Below are positions 28,601-38,900 of a stretch of DNA of 64,000 nt, one piece after another. The position numbers were made by a program, and so were the translations under genes. Each line of letters opens with the position of its first letter. The stretch's first letter is position 1. The DNA comes from DAOUAT01 sp964551735 (GTDB lineage: Bacteria > Chloroflexota > Anaerolineae > CG2-30-64-16), in the NCBI GenBank assembly GCA_964551735.1, contig CAZKEF010000011.1, positions 1 through 64,000 of the forward strand. The letters are read 5' to 3'. The notes beneath the pieces were generated by a model. It was given only the letters and a program-made list of their open reading frames with translations, made no database searches and had not been told where the DNA came from.

Positions 28601-31600
28601 CGGTCGCCTCGCTGCTGGGTTCGCCCGGTCAGGGCAACTACGCGGCAGCCAACGCGTTCCTGGACGGGCTGGCGCGCTACCGCCATGCGCTGGGACAGCC
28701 CGCCCTTGCCATCAATTGGGGGCCGTGGGCCCAGGTGGGCCTGGCCGCGCGCGCGGATCGGGGCGGCCGCCTGGCCATGCGCGGCATCAACACCATCCAG
28801 CCCCAGCAAGGCATGACGGCGCTGGCCCAACTGCTGGGTCGCGCGCAATGGCCGCAGGTAGCAGCCATGCCGCTGGTGATGGATGAGTGGCGGCAGGCCT
28901 ACCCACAGGCCGCGGCATGGCCGCTGCTGGCGCACCTTGTGGCGGAACAGCAAGCGACCGAAGCGCCGCAGGCCGCCGGCCCCCGCGCGGAGCTGCAAGC
29001 GGCCCGGACTGACGCAGCGCGGCGGGAGGTGATCCATTCCTTCCTGCGCGGCCAGTTGGCCCAGGTGCTGGGCACTTCGCCCAAGCACTTTGACGAGCAC
29101 ACCCCCCTGGCCAGCCTCGGCCTCGACTCGCTGATGGCGGTGGAGCTGAAGAACCGGGTCGAGACGACGTTGGGGCTGCATATCCCCATCGCCACGTTGC
29201 TGCGCAGCCCCAAGATCGGCGAGCTGGTGGAGGAACTGCTGGCGCAGGTGGCCCGGCCGGCCGAGGCGCCCTCCGATGCGCTGCCCAAGATCAGCGCGGC
29301 CGCTGCCGAGCCGGCCTGGGACGCCGATGACATGGGGCCTGCCAGCCCGCTATCCGAGGGGCAGAAGGCGCTGTGGCTGCAACACCTGATGGCGCCCGGC
29401 AGCGTCTACAACCCGGTGTTCACCGTGCGCATCCCCGCACGGATCGACATCGAACGGCTGCGCCTGGCGTTTCAACGGATCATCGAGCGCCACCCCGCGC
29501 TGCGAACGACGTTCTCGGCGCATGACGGGACGCCGGCGCAGCGGGTGCGGCGGCACTCGGAACCCTTTGTGCAACTGATCGACGCTTCAGACCTGGGCGA
29601 TGAGGCGCTGAACGAGCGCTTGGTGCAGGAAAGCAACCATGTGTATGACCTCGAGCACGGACCGCTGCTGCGCGTGCTCGTGTTCAGCCGCACCGAGGCC
29701 GACCACATCCTGATGATCGGCGCGCATCACATCGTGGTGGACCTGTGGTCGCTGGCGCTGATCACCAGCGAGTTCAGCGCGCTGTACCAGGACCCGGCCA
29801 GCGCGGCGAAGCTGCCGGCGCCCGCGGTGGACTTTAACGATTACGTGCGGTGGCAACAGGCATACCTTGCCAGCCCGGCCGCGGACCGCATGTGGGCCTA
29901 CTGGCAGGAGCAGTTGGCCGGCAGCCTGCCCAGCCTCGACCTGCCCAGCGACCGCCCGCGGCCGGCCGTCCAGACCTACAACGGCTCGATCCGCTCCATC
30001 GCGTTCGGCCCACAGCTCACCCGCCAGATCCGGGCCTTGAGCGAGCGGCTGCATGTCACGCCCTACGTGGTGCTGTTGGCCGCGTTCCAGACCCTTGCGC
30101 ACCGCTACACGGGGCAAGAAGACATCATCGCCGGCTCGACCACGACGGGGCGCACGCAGCTCGAGGTGGCCGGCATGGTGGGCTACCTGGTGAATCCCGT
30201 GCCCATCCGCACCCATGTGCAGGGCGAGATGGCTTTCACCGACCTGGTGCAGCAGGTGCAAACGACCGTGCTGGGCGCGCTGGCCAACCAGGACTATCCT
30301 TTTGTCACCATGGTGGAAAAGCTCAAGCCGCCCCGTGACCTGAGCCGGCCGCCGATCTTCCAGGTGATGTTCACGCTGCAGCGCTCCCATCTCCTCTACG
30401 AAGAAGGGCTCTCGCAACTGGCGCTGAGCAAAGAAGGGATCAGCATTGATTTGGGCGGCCTGCCCATGCAAGCAGTGACGCTGGACAAGCGCATGTCGCC
30501 GTTTGACCTGACGATGCAGGTGGCCGATTCCGAAAGCGACCTGGGCGCGGCCATCGAATTCAACCTGGACCTGTTCGACCCGCCCACCGTTGACCGCATG
30601 TTGGCGCACTACCGCACGCTGCTGGAAGGCATCGTCGCGGACCCGATGGCGCGCGTGGCCGCGCTGCCGCTCCTCACCGCGGCTGAACAACACCAGATCG
30701 TAGACGTTTGGGGCCGCGGGCCGGACGCGCCGCTGCCGTTCGAATGCATCCACCGCGCGGTCGAGGCGCAGGTCGCGGCCACGCCGGAGGCGGCCGCGCT
30801 CTACTTCGAGCCGGGCGGGGGAGCCGCGCCGGTGACGCTGACCTATCGCGATCTGAACGCACGGGCCAACCAACTGGCCCACCACCTCCGGGCGCTGGGG
30901 GTCGGCCCGGACACACTGGTCGGCCTCTGCCTGGGCCGCTCGGTCGAGATGATCGTCGGCATCCTGGGCGTATTGAAGGCCGGCGGCGCCTACGTGCCGC
31001 TGGACCCGCTGGCGCCGGCCGGCCGGCTCGCCGGGATCCTGCAAGATGCGGGGGCCAGCATCGTGTTGACCCAGGCGCAGGTGGTGGAAGCTGGAGGCTG
31101 GAAGCTGGAGGCTGGAAGCTGGGAGCTGGCGGATGGCGGCGCAGCGTGGCATGGGACCCTGGTGCACGTGGACACCGACTGGCCCACCATCGCGCGCCAA
31201 CCGGCGACCAATCTATCAATTGACCAGTCTACCAATCACCTCGCCTACGTCATCTACACCTCGGGCTCGACCGGCGCACCCAAGGGGGTGATGCTGGCCC
31301 ACCGGGGGCTGGTGAACCTGGTACAGGCTCAAGTGGTCGCCTTCGACGTAACGCCGCAAGACCGGGTGCTGCAGTTCGCCGCCTACACCTTCGACGCGTC
31401 GGTGTCGGAGATCTTCATCGCGCTGACAGCCGGCGCCGCCCTGCACCTGGTGCGCCAGGAAACCGTGTGGTCGCCGGAGAACCTGGCCGCTGCGCTGCGC
31501 AGCCAACGCATCACCAACGCGACACTGCCGCCGACGCTGTTACGCCTGCTGGACCCCGCCACGCTGCCGGACCTGCGCACGGTCATCTCGGCCGGCGAGG

Positions 31601-32811
31601 CGTGCACGCCCGACATCGTGGACCGCTGGGGGCCGGGCCGCCGGCTGGTGAACGCCTATGGCCCCACGGAGACCACCGTCGGGCCGACGTACCACCTGGT
31701 CAACACCGGCGCGGCCGAAGCCGCCGGGCGCCTCGGCGCCGCAGCACCCATCGGCCGGCCGATCCACAATATCCAGGCCTACATCCTGGACCGGCAGATG
31801 CGCCCCGTGCCGGCCGGCGTGCCGGGCGAGCTGTGCATCGGCGGCATCGGCGTGGCCCGCGGCTACCTGGGGCAGCCGGAGCTGACCGCGGAGCGGTTCG
31901 TGCCGAACCCGTTTGCCGACGAGACAAGGGGACAAGGAGACAAGGAGACAGGGAGAGGTGATCTCCCCAGCGCCCCATCGCCCCATCGCCCCCTGCGCAC
32001 CCGCCTCTACCGCACCGGCGACCTGGCGCGCTGGCTGCCCGACGGGACGATCGAGTTCATCGGCCGGGCGGACTTCCAGGTGAAGATCCGCGGGTTCCGC
32101 GTGGAGCTGGGCGAGATCGAGGCCGTGCTGGCGCGGCACGACGCGGTTAAAGAGGCCGCGGTGATCGCGCGGGAGGACCTGGGGGCCGGCCCCGCCGGCC
32201 GCAGCGACCTGCGCCTGGTCGCGTACGTCGTGCCTAAGGATGAGGCTGAGGTGAGGGCTGAGACCTCCAGCAGCGCGGGCTCGACCTTAACCTCAGCCTT
32301 GCGGGCGCACCTGAAGGAGCGCTTGCCGGACTACATGGCGCCCGCCGCGTTCGTGCTGCTGGACAGGCTCCCGCTGAACACCAGCGGCAAGGTGGATCGC
32401 AAGGCGCTGCCCCGGCCGGTCGAGCTGCGCCTCCCAGCCACGGAACAGGTGGCGCCGGGCACGCAACTCGAGCGCGACCTGGCCGCCATCTGGCAGGAGG
32501 TGCTGGGGGTGGAGAAGGTCAGCGTAACCGACAACTTCTTCGACCTGGGCGGCCACTCGCTGCTGATGGCGCAGGCGCACAGCAAGCTCCAGGGCTTGAT
32601 AGGCCGCGAGATCCCTATCGTCGAGCTGTTCCGCTTCCCGACCATCCGCGCGCTGGCCCGGCACCTGGCGCAGGAGAGCGGCGAAACCGGCGCTGCGGCG
32701 CCAGCGTCAGCCGTGCAACAAGGCCTGGACCGGGCCCAGTTGCAGCGGGATGCCATGGCCCAACAACGGGAACGGATGAAGGCGCTGGCCCAACGACGGG
32801 GGGGTCGATAG
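22684..32811 (+). CDS. Hybrid PKS-NRPS 1: KS-AT-DH-ER-KR-ACP-C-A-PCP
   Basis: The 3375-residue synthase adds one fully reduced ketide and one amino acid. KS is about 42-465 (C215, H350, H390). AT is about 577-880 (GHSMGE, S670; VASH at 770-773, leaning to methylmalonyl but ambiguous). DH is about 945-1235 (H978 and D1151; the HxxxG Gly is D982). ER is about 1500-1820 (GGTGGVG from 1640). KR is about 1838-2020 (S1973, Y1986, N1990; an LDD motif suggests B-type). ACP has S2149. The NRPS part has a C domain about 2225-2650 (HHIVVDL, H2349, D2353), an A domain about 2690-3200 and a PCP with S3292. The pocket read against GrsA is D-A-S-T-I-A-A-V-G-K, closest to aromatic (Tyr/Phe) codes. AGAGGAA at 22670-22676 supports the start. 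The A domain carries repeat inserts. Confidence 0.93.
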   Translation: MSELTSAAAQAGAPTLTPLKRALLAIETLQARLGALENRTAEPIAIVGMACRFPGADNPAEFWQLLRDGVDAITEVPPSRFDVDAVYDPAPEAPGKMYTRWGGFLRDIAGFDPHFFGISPREAANMDPQQRLLLEVTWEALEAAGQRPGDLAGSRTGVFVGISNSDYMSLAMAGGDPTGGINPYSGTGTAFSVAAGRIAYTLGLQGPCVALDTACSSSLVAVHLASQSLRAGECDLAVAGGVNAILSPEGTIYFSKLNVMAHDGRCKTFDAAADGYVRSEGCGVVALKRLTDAQRDGDPILAVIRGTAINQDGRSNGLTAPNGLAQQEVIRAALAAANVTPDQIDLVETHGTGTELGDPIEVNALAAVLSAGRAADRPFSLGAVKSNIGHAEAAAGVAGLLKVVLALQHKEIPPNLHLRRPNPLIGWEQIPAHVPTELTPWPANGRPRLAGLSSFGFSGTNAHVIVEEAPEAGQQPPAEATRAAHLLPLSARSPEALQALAGQYAAFLNGLPERGDGPALADVCFTAGQRRSHHDFRVAVTGRDPRDLAEQLHAYQQGETRPTLIAGRALAGQRHKVAFVFPGQGGQWLGMARGLMRAEPVFRQAIEACDQAIRRYADWSVLEQLTSDGPDSRLEAEIDVIQPALFAVQVALAALWRAWGVEPAAVVGHSMGEVAAAHVAGALSLDDAARVICRRSQRMRRVSGQGAMAVVGLSLEDAEKALHGYEGRLSTAVSNGPRTTVISGDPAALDAVLETLTARDIFCRKVKVDVASHSPQMDPLRGELAAELADLAPRAGAVPMLSTVTAAITDGHDLDAGYWGRNLRQPVRFWGAVQALAGSGHNIFIEINPHPILLTAIKEGLGSIGREGVTLPSMRRQEDEPGVMLTSLGALFCLGYPIAWPRVQPDGGRVVELPAYPWQQERFWLALDEGQQKGARHRKAAPGHPLLDLHLTSAASQERLWETELDLSAPWLSYLADHRVQDAVMLPAAAYLDLGLAAAREAFGDASLRLEDFTFKQALFLPAEGPQKIQIAITPQGADTAAFQVFSLQAPAGPTEVATWRLHAGGTVRTGASDIKGGAGELAEIRARCDQAVTAAEHYRVMDQSKLQYGPAFQGVAQTWRREGEALGKLRLTPAAAGAARGYTIHPALLDAGLQVMASALPQAAGDAQAGETWVPVGVGQFSLAGGDGRAAVWSHAVFRAGQEGAGATLTGDVTLLDDGGQVVGQIQGLRLQRLGPAKSANLDDWFFRIAWEPEALAAGQPTLPATGAWIILDDGAGLGQALCARLAAAGPQHRCIMVAHGPTYAVLGRDTFQLDPAQLEHFQRLLRDALAPGEPCLGVVDLWPAAAPGEPAELTPDALEADQMLGVGSALHLAQALMAAGGSAPPRLWLVTRGLNAIEPGETPTLRHAPLAGLARTIHNELSDLRPTVIDLAAAGDPAAEANALAQELRANSSETEVALRGGARYAARLVRSPLPAAATQPRLRPFEPETDSNYRLEIGASGVLDNLALRACARVAPGPGQIEVRVEAAGLNFLDVLTALGLRPDLPPGPVVLGAEFAGTVMAVGADVTHLRPGDAVMGLAPASLGGYTTTLAQLVIPKPAGLSWHEAATIPIVFMTAHYALNWLARLRRGERVLIHGGTGGVGLAAIQLAQATGAEIFATAGSAEKRDYLRQLGVHHVMDSRSLAFADEVLALSGGAGVDVVLNSLAGEAIAKGLAILRPYGRFLEIGKRDIYGNTQVGLWPFRNNLAYFAVDLARMAVERPEAIQEMLHELAARLERGELRPLPQTVFPLTEAIGAFRHMAQSKHIGKIVLARVPDADVWVESPEGLAIRPNATYLITGGLGGLGLTLAQWLVDQGARHLALLGITEPSAEAQQTLEALQARGAEVRVLMADVAQAAQVDQVLADIGATMPPLRGLFHLAGLLDDAILVQQDMARFAPVMAPKVSGTWNLHRGVTQAGAALDFFVMFSSVASLLGSPGQGNYAAANAFLDGLARYRHALGQPALAINWGPWAQVGLAARADRGGRLAMRGINTIQPQQGMTALAQLLGRAQWPQVAAMPLVMDEWRQAYPQAAAWPLLAHLVAEQQATEAPQAAGPRAELQAARTDAARREVIHSFLRGQLAQVLGTSPKHFDEHTPLASLGLDSLMAVELKNRVETTLGLHIPIATLLRSPKIGELVEELLAQVARPAEAPSDALPKISAAAAEPAWDADDMGPASPLSEGQKALWLQHLMAPGSVYNPVFTVRIPARIDIERLRLAFQRIIERHPALRTTFSAHDGTPAQRVRRHSEPFVQLIDASDLGDEALNERLVQESNHVYDLEHGPLLRVLVFSRTEADHILMIGAHHIVVDLWSLALITSEFSALYQDPASAAKLPAPAVDFNDYVRWQQAYLASPAADRMWAYWQEQLAGSLPSLDLPSDRPRPAVQTYNGSIRSIAFGPQLTRQIRALSERLHVTPYVVLLAAFQTLAHRYTGQEDIIAGSTTTGRTQLEVAGMVGYLVNPVPIRTHVQGEMAFTDLVQQVQTTVLGALANQDYPFVTMVEKLKPPRDLSRPPIFQVMFTLQRSHLLYEEGLSQLALSKEGISIDLGGLPMQAVTLDKRMSPFDLTMQVADSESDLGAAIEFNLDLFDPPTVDRMLAHYRTLLEGIVADPMARVAALPLLTAAEQHQIVDVWGRGPDAPLPFECIHRAVEAQVAATPEAAALYFEPGGGAAPVTLTYRDLNARANQLAHHLRALGVGPDTLVGLCLGRSVEMIVGILGVLKAGGAYVPLDPLAPAGRLAGILQDAGASIVLTQAQVVEAGGWKLEAGSWELADGGAAWHGTLVHVDTDWPTIARQPATNLSIDQSTNHLAYVIYTSGSTGAPKGVMLAHRGLVNLVQAQVVAFDVTPQDRVLQFAAYTFDASVSEIFIALTAGAALHLVRQETVWSPENLAAALRSQRITNATLPPTLLRLLDPATLPDLRTVISAGEACTPDIVDRWGPGRRLVNAYGPTETTVGPTYHLVNTGAAEAAGRLGAAAPIGRPIHNIQAYILDRQMRPVPAGVPGELCIGGIGVARGYLGQPELTAERFVPNPFADETRGQGDKETGRGDLPSAPSPHRPLRTRLYRTGDLARWLPDGTIEFIGRADFQVKIRGFRVELGEIEAVLARHDAVKEAAVIAREDLGAGPAGRSDLRLVAYVVPKDEAEVRAETSSSAGSTLTSALRAHLKERLPDYMAPAAFVLLDRLPLNTSGKVDRKALPRPVELRLPATEQVAPGTQLERDLAAIWQEVLGVEKVSVTDNFFDLGGHSLLMAQAHSKLQGLIGREIPIVELFRFPTIRALARHLAQESGETGAAAPASAVQQGLDRAQLQRDAMAQQRERMKALAQRRGGR
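31086..31240 (+). repeat. Site-1 repeat inserts in A domain 1
   Basis: Tandem GCTGGAA/GCTGGAG units (31086-31137) and a CAATCTATCAATTGACCAGT-type tract (31207-31240) flank the segment before the YTSGSTG motif. Both are in frame and encode low-complexity Gly/Trp/Glu and Asn/Ser-rich loops. Confidence 0.75.
31921..31995 (+). repeat. Site-2 repeat insert in A domain 1
   Basis: A purine-rich period-8 run (GACAAGGG, GACAAGGA, GACAGGGA) is followed by a pyrimidine-rich CCCCATCG run, in frame between NPFAD and RLYRTGDL. Confidence 0.85.
32236..32300 (+). repeat. GAGGCTGAGG-type insert in A domain 1 C-terminal subdomain
   Basis: GGATGAGGCTGAGGTGAGGGCTGAG-like purine repeats are followed by the opposing pyrimidine tract ACCTTAACCTCAGCCTT. 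The segment encodes a Glu/Ser/Thr-rich loop (around EAEVRAETSSSAG) absent from the other A domains. Confidence 0.55.
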
Positions 32812-32903
32812 CTGCAGGCGGTTTATTTGACGCACAGCGGCAACATCGGGCAAAATGGTAAGCTCGCGCGATTGGTGGTCATCGCGAGAGCAAGGGTGAA
32901 TGC

Positions 32904-35900
32904 ATGCATATTGATGAACAGGGCTCGGTTGAGCTTGAGATGAAGGACGCCGCTTACACCCCGGGCGACTTCGATATCGCCATCGTCGGGATGGCCGGGC
33001 GGTTCCCCGGCGCGCACGACGTGGAGGCGTTCTGGCGCGGGCTGGCGGATGGCATCGAGATGCTCAGCGACTTCAGCGACGAAGAGGTGCTGGCCGCAGG
33101 CATCGCGCCAGCGCTGGCAGCCGACCCGCATTACGTCAAACGCGGCGGCGTGCTGGAAGACGCGGAGCTTTTCGACGCGCGCTTCTTCGGCGTCTACCCG
33201 CGCGAGGCCGAGATCATGGACCCACAGCAGCGCGTGTTCCTGGAACTGGCCTGGACCGCGCTGGAGCACGCCGGCTATGACCCGGCCACTTACGGGGGCG
33301 CGATCGCGGTCTTTGCCGGATCCGGGATGAACACCTACCTGCTGTTCAACCTGCTCGGCAACCGCGAAGTGCGCGAGACGGTACAGGGCTATCAGCTCAA
33401 CATCAGCAACGACAAGGACTTCCTGCCCACCCGCGTCGCCTATAAGCTGAACCTGCGTGGCCCCGCGATCAATGTCCAAACGGCCTGCTCGACCTCGCTG
33501 GTGGCGACCCACCTGGCGTGCCAGGCGCTGCTCAACTTCCAGTGCGACATGGCGCTGGCCGGCGGCGCCACCGTGCGCGTGCCGCAGAAGGGCGGATACC
33601 TCTACCAGGAGGGCGGCATCGCCTCGCCCGACGGCCGCTGCCGCGCGTTCGCGGCGGATGCAGCCGGCACGGTGGGCGGCAACGGGGCCGGGATCATCGT
33701 GCTGAAACGGCTGACCGACGCGCTGGCCGAAGGGGACACGATCTACGCGGTCATCAAGGGCAGCGCGATCAACAACGACGGCTCGGCCAAGGTCGGCTAC
33801 ACCGCGCCCAGCATCGAAGGGCAGACAGCGGTGATCGCCAACGCGCAAGGCATCGCCGGGGTCGCGCCGGACACCATCAGCTACATCGAAGCGCACGGCA
33901 CCGGCACCGCCCTGGGCGATCCCATCGAGATCGCCGCGCTGACCCAGGTGTTCCGCGAGCGCAGTGAGGGCACACTCGCCCCGCAGTATTGCGCGATCGG
34001 CTCGCTGAAGACCAGCGTCGGCCACCTGGACGCGGCCGCGGGCGTCGCCAGCGTGATCAAGACGGCCCTGGCGTTGACCCATCGGCAGATCCCGCCCAGC
34101 CTGCACTTCGATCGGCCCAACCCGCACATCGATTTCACGAACTCACCATTTTATGTAAACACAACATTGCGCGACTGGATCAGCCCGACAGGGCCGCGGC
34201 GAGCGGGCGTCAGTTCCTTCGGCATCGGCGGCACCAATGCGCATGCCATCATGGAAGAGGCGCCGGCCCAAGGGGCGACCGGACCCTCGCGGCCGTGGCA
34301 ACTGCTGCTGCTGTCGGCCAAGACCGAGCCGGCGCTGGCGCGGCGCACGGCGGACCTGGCGGACTACCTGGCGCGCAACACGCCGACGGCGGCGGGTCTG
34401 GCCGATGTCGCCTACACCCTGCACGTCGGGCGGCAGGCGCTGGCGCAGCGCAGCGCGGCAGTCGTCCGCGACGCGGCCGATGCGCTGGCCGTGCTGTCGG
34501 GCCGCGAGCCCGGCCGCCTGCTGTTGGGCGACGGCGCCCCCAGCAGCAACAGCGTCGCGTTCATGTTCACGGGCCAGGGCAGCCAATATCCGGGCATGGG
34601 CGCCGGCCTGTACGAGACGGAACCGGTCTTCCGGGAGTATGTTGACCGCTGCGCCGAGCTGCTGCGGCCACATCTGGGCCTGGACATCCGGGACCTGCTT
34701 TACCCACCGGCGGGCCAGGCGGAGGCGGCCGCCGAGCGCTTGCGCCAGACCGCGCTCACACAGCCTGCGCTGTTCGTGATCGAGTACGCGTTGGCACAGT
34801 TGTGGTTGTCGTGGGGCATCCGACCCGACGCGCTGATCGGGCACAGCATCGGCGAATATGTCGCGCTGGTCCTCTCCGACGTTATGTCCCTGGCCGACGC
34901 GCTGCGGATCGTGGCCGCGCGCGGCCGGCTGATGGCCGCGCTGCCCGGCGGCTCCATGCTCAGCCTGCCGCTGAGCCAGGCCGAAGCGCAGCGCCTGCTG
35001 GCCGGGCGCCCCAATCTGACGGTCGCGACGATCAACGCGCCCGCGCTGGTAGTGGTCGCCGGGCCCCATGAAGCGGTGGATGCGTTGGAACGCGAGCTGG
35101 CGGCGCAGGGCATCGCAGGCCGCCGGCTGCACACCTCCCACGCGTTCCACTCGGCCATGATGGACCCCATCCTGGCCCCGTTCGCCGAGGTGGTCCGCCA
35201 GGTCAGGCTGAGCCCGCCGCAGATCCCGGTGATCTCCAACGTCACCGGCACCTGGCTGACGCCGAAAGAAGCCACCGACCCGGCATATTACGCGCGGCAC
35301 CTGCGGAGCGCGGTGCGGTTCGCCGACGGCGTCGCCACCCTGGCCGCGGAACCCGACCGGGTCCTGCTGGAGGTGGGGCCGGGCCGCACCCTGGCCAGCC
35401 TGGCGAAGGCGCACCCGGCCGTGGGGCGGGACCGCGCCGTGCTGACATCGCTGCGCGGGCCGCAGGACGGGCAAGACGACCTGGCCGGCGTCCTGGCCGC
35501 GTTGGGCCAGCTCTGGCTGGCGGGCATCGCGGCCGACTGGGCGGCGTTCCACGCACACGAAGTGCGCCGCCGGATCCCGCTGCCCACCTACCCCTTCGAA
35601 CGCCAGCGTTACTGGATCGAGCCGAGCCGGGGCGCAGAAGCCGCCCAACCGGCCGCGGCCATCAAACGCAGCGACATCGGCCGTTGGTTCTACGTCCCTT
35701 CCTGGCGTCGCACGGCTCGGCCCGCGGCGGCTGACGAGGCAGGCGAATGGCTGTTGTTCACCGACGCGGGGCCAGCCGCCGCCGATCTCGCCGGCCGGCT
35801 GACTGCGCGGGGTGCGGGCGTCCAGATCGTGCGCCCCGGCACGCACTTTGCGCGCGGCGAGGGCGGCTACACCGTCCGGCCCGGCGACGCCGCCGACTAC

Positions 35901-38900
35901 GAACTGCTGATCGCGGATCTGGCCACTAACGGCCGGCTGCCGTCGGGCATCGTGCACCTGTGGACCGCCGAGCCGGATGCCGGCCCGGACGACGCGATCG
36001 CACGCGGGTTCGACAGCGTCATCGCGCTGGCGCGCGGCTGGGGCAAACACGGCGGCCCCGCGGATCTGCGCTTGGCCGTCATCACCACCGCCGCGGCCGA
36101 AGTGACCGGCGCGGAGCCTTTATGGCCGGTGCGCGCCACCGTGCTGGGCGCGTGCCGCGTCATCCCGCAGGAATACCCGCACATCGCGTGCCAGGTGATC
36201 GACGTCACCGACCTGGGGGCCGAAGCCGCGGAAGTGGCAGCCGAGTTGGCCGCGCCCAGCGCCGAGCCGGTCGTCGCGTACCGCAACCGCCACCGCTGGG
36301 CGCAGGCGTTCGAACCGGCCGCCACATCGGCCCAGGACGGCCTGGGGCGGCTGCGACAGGGCGGCGTCTACCTGATCACCGGCGGCCTGGGGCGCATCGG
36401 CGGCGTGCTGGCCGAGCACCTGGCCCGCACCGTGTGCGCGCGCCTCGCCCTGGTGGACCGGTCGGCCCTGCCGCCGCGAGAGACATGGGATGGGCTGTTG
36501 GCCGAAGATGAGGCGCCGGACTGGGATGTGGATGGGGGGCGCGCGGGGGCGGGACCAGCACCTGCGCCGAACCTCGACAAGATCCGCCAGATCCTGGCGC
36601 TGGAGGCGCTGGGGGCCGAGACGCTGACCATGCAGGCCGATGTCGCCGATCCCGCGCAAATGGCGGCGGTCGTGGCACGCACCACCGCCCGCTTCGGCGC
36701 GCTGCACGGCGTGATCCACGCCGCGGGCGCGGTGGGCGAGGCGGCGGTGAAAGCGGTGGCTGAAACCGGCCCGGCCGAGCGCGATGCCCAATTCCGCGCC
36801 AAGGTGGTGGGCACGCAGGCGCTGGCCGAGGCGCTGGCCGGCCGGCCGGTTGACTTCGTGGTCTTGATGTCCTCGATCTCGACCGTGCTGGGCGGGCTGG
36901 GCTTCGCCGCGTATGCCGCGGCCAACAGCTTCCTGGACGCGTTCGCGGCTCAGCAGGCGCGGGCCGCCGAAGATCAACAGCGGTGGATCAGCGCGGCATG
37001 GGATGGCTGGGGGTTTGCTGAGCCGGGCGCGCTGGGCCGCGCGGCAGCCAAGGCCACCGACTTCGCGATCACGCCGGCCGAGGGGGGGCAGGCATTCACC
37101 CGGCTGCTAGGGCTGGACGGCGCCGCGCAGGCCGTGATCGCCACGGCCGATCTGGAGGCCCGGCTGGCGCAGTGGGCAAGGCCGAAAGCCGCTGAGCCGG
37201 AGGCGGAGGGCAGCCCCACGGCGCCGGCCACGACACGCCACACCCGGCCCAACCTGCGCACTGCGTTTATTGCGCCCGTGGACGAGATCGAGAGCGCGAT
37301 CGCGGCCGACTGGGAGCAGATCCTGGGCATCGCGCCCATCGGCATCCACGACGACTTCTTTGAGCTGGGCGGGCACTCGCTGCTGGCCACCCAACTGGTG
37401 TCGCGGCTGCGCGACGCCTATCGTGTGGAACTGCCGCTGCGCAACCTGTTTGAGACGCCGACCATCGCCGGCCTGGCCGAGCTGATCCGCAACGCCCGGC
37501 CCCAGGCAAGCGATGCGGGGGCCGCGACCGCCCTCGCCGCCAGCCCCGCGGCGATCCGGCCCCGGCCGCGGCTGACAGCCGAGGATGGGACGAGCCGCCT
37601 GCCGCTTTCGTTCGGCCAACAGCGGCTGTGGTTCCTGGACCAGTTGGACCCGGGCAGCCCGCTGTACAACAATTTTGCTGCGCTGCGCATTGATGGACCG
37701 ATCGATGCGGTGCTGCTGGCGCGCTGCGTGAACACCGTGATCGCGCGGCACGAGGTGCTGCGCACGGTTTACGGCCAGCAGGAAGGCCGGCCCACCCAGC
37801 GCATCCTGGATGCGCTCGAGATCGCCGTCCCGGTGACCGATCTGCAGGACCTGGCCCCGGACGCACGCCAGCAGGAAGTCACCCGGCTGGCCCTGGCCGA
37901 GGCGCGCGCGCCGTTCGACCTGGCGACGGGCCCGCTGCTGCGGGCGCACCTGCTACGCACCGGGCCACAGGAACACGTATTGTTCTTCACCATGCACCAC
38001 ATCGTCTCCGATGGCTGGTCGGTGGGTGTGCTGATGCACGAGCTGATCGCCTCCTACCAGGCGTTCAGCGCCGGCGCGGACGCCTCGGTGCTGCCGCCGC
38101 TGCCCGTGCAGTACGCCGACTACGCCGCCTGGCAGCGCGATTGGCTGGCCGGCGCGGGGGACGCGGGCGGCTCACCGCTGGCCGAGCAGATGGCCTATTG
38201 GCGGGCGCGGTTGGGCGATGACCCGCTGCCGCTGGAACTGCCCACCGACCGGCCACGGCCGGCCACGCAGACCACGCGCGGGGCCAACCAGTGGTTCACA
38301 CTGCCGCCTGAGCTGCACCGGACGCTGGATGCCCTGGCCCGGCAGGAGGGCGCCACGCTGTTCATGACGCTGCTGGCCGGGCTGCAGGCGTTGCTGCACC
38401 GGTACGCCGGCCAAGAGGACATCAGCGTGGGCACGCCCGTCGCCAACCGGATCCGCGGCGAGACCGAGCCGCTGATCGGCTTCCTGCTCAACACCCTGGT
38501 GCTGCGGTGCGACCTGAGCGACGCGCCCAGCTTCCGCCAGCTCCTGGCCAGGGTCAAAGAGACCGCGCTGGGCGCGTATGCCCACCAGGATGTCCCGTTC
38601 GAGATGCTGGTGGAGGCGCTGCAGCCGACGCGCGACATGAGCCGGTCGCCCTTCTTCCAGGTGATGTTCGACCTGCAAGCGGAGCCGTTGGCCGGCCTGG
38701 CGCTGCCCGGCGCGACATTGACCCCGCTGCCGGTGGACGGCGGCACGGCCAAGTTCGACCTGGCGCTCTCGATGACCTATGGCGACACGTTGGGCGGCTA
38801 CCTGAACTACAACACCGACCTGTTCGACGCGGAAACCGCGCGCGCCATGGTGACCCATTTCCAGGCGCTGCTGTCGGCAGCCTCGGCCGAGCCCGACCGC

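Noticed and set aside
33400..34100. KS of PKS-NRPS 2 as a non-elongating domain
   Set aside because: The catalytic Cys (C195) and both His residues (H331, H374) are present.
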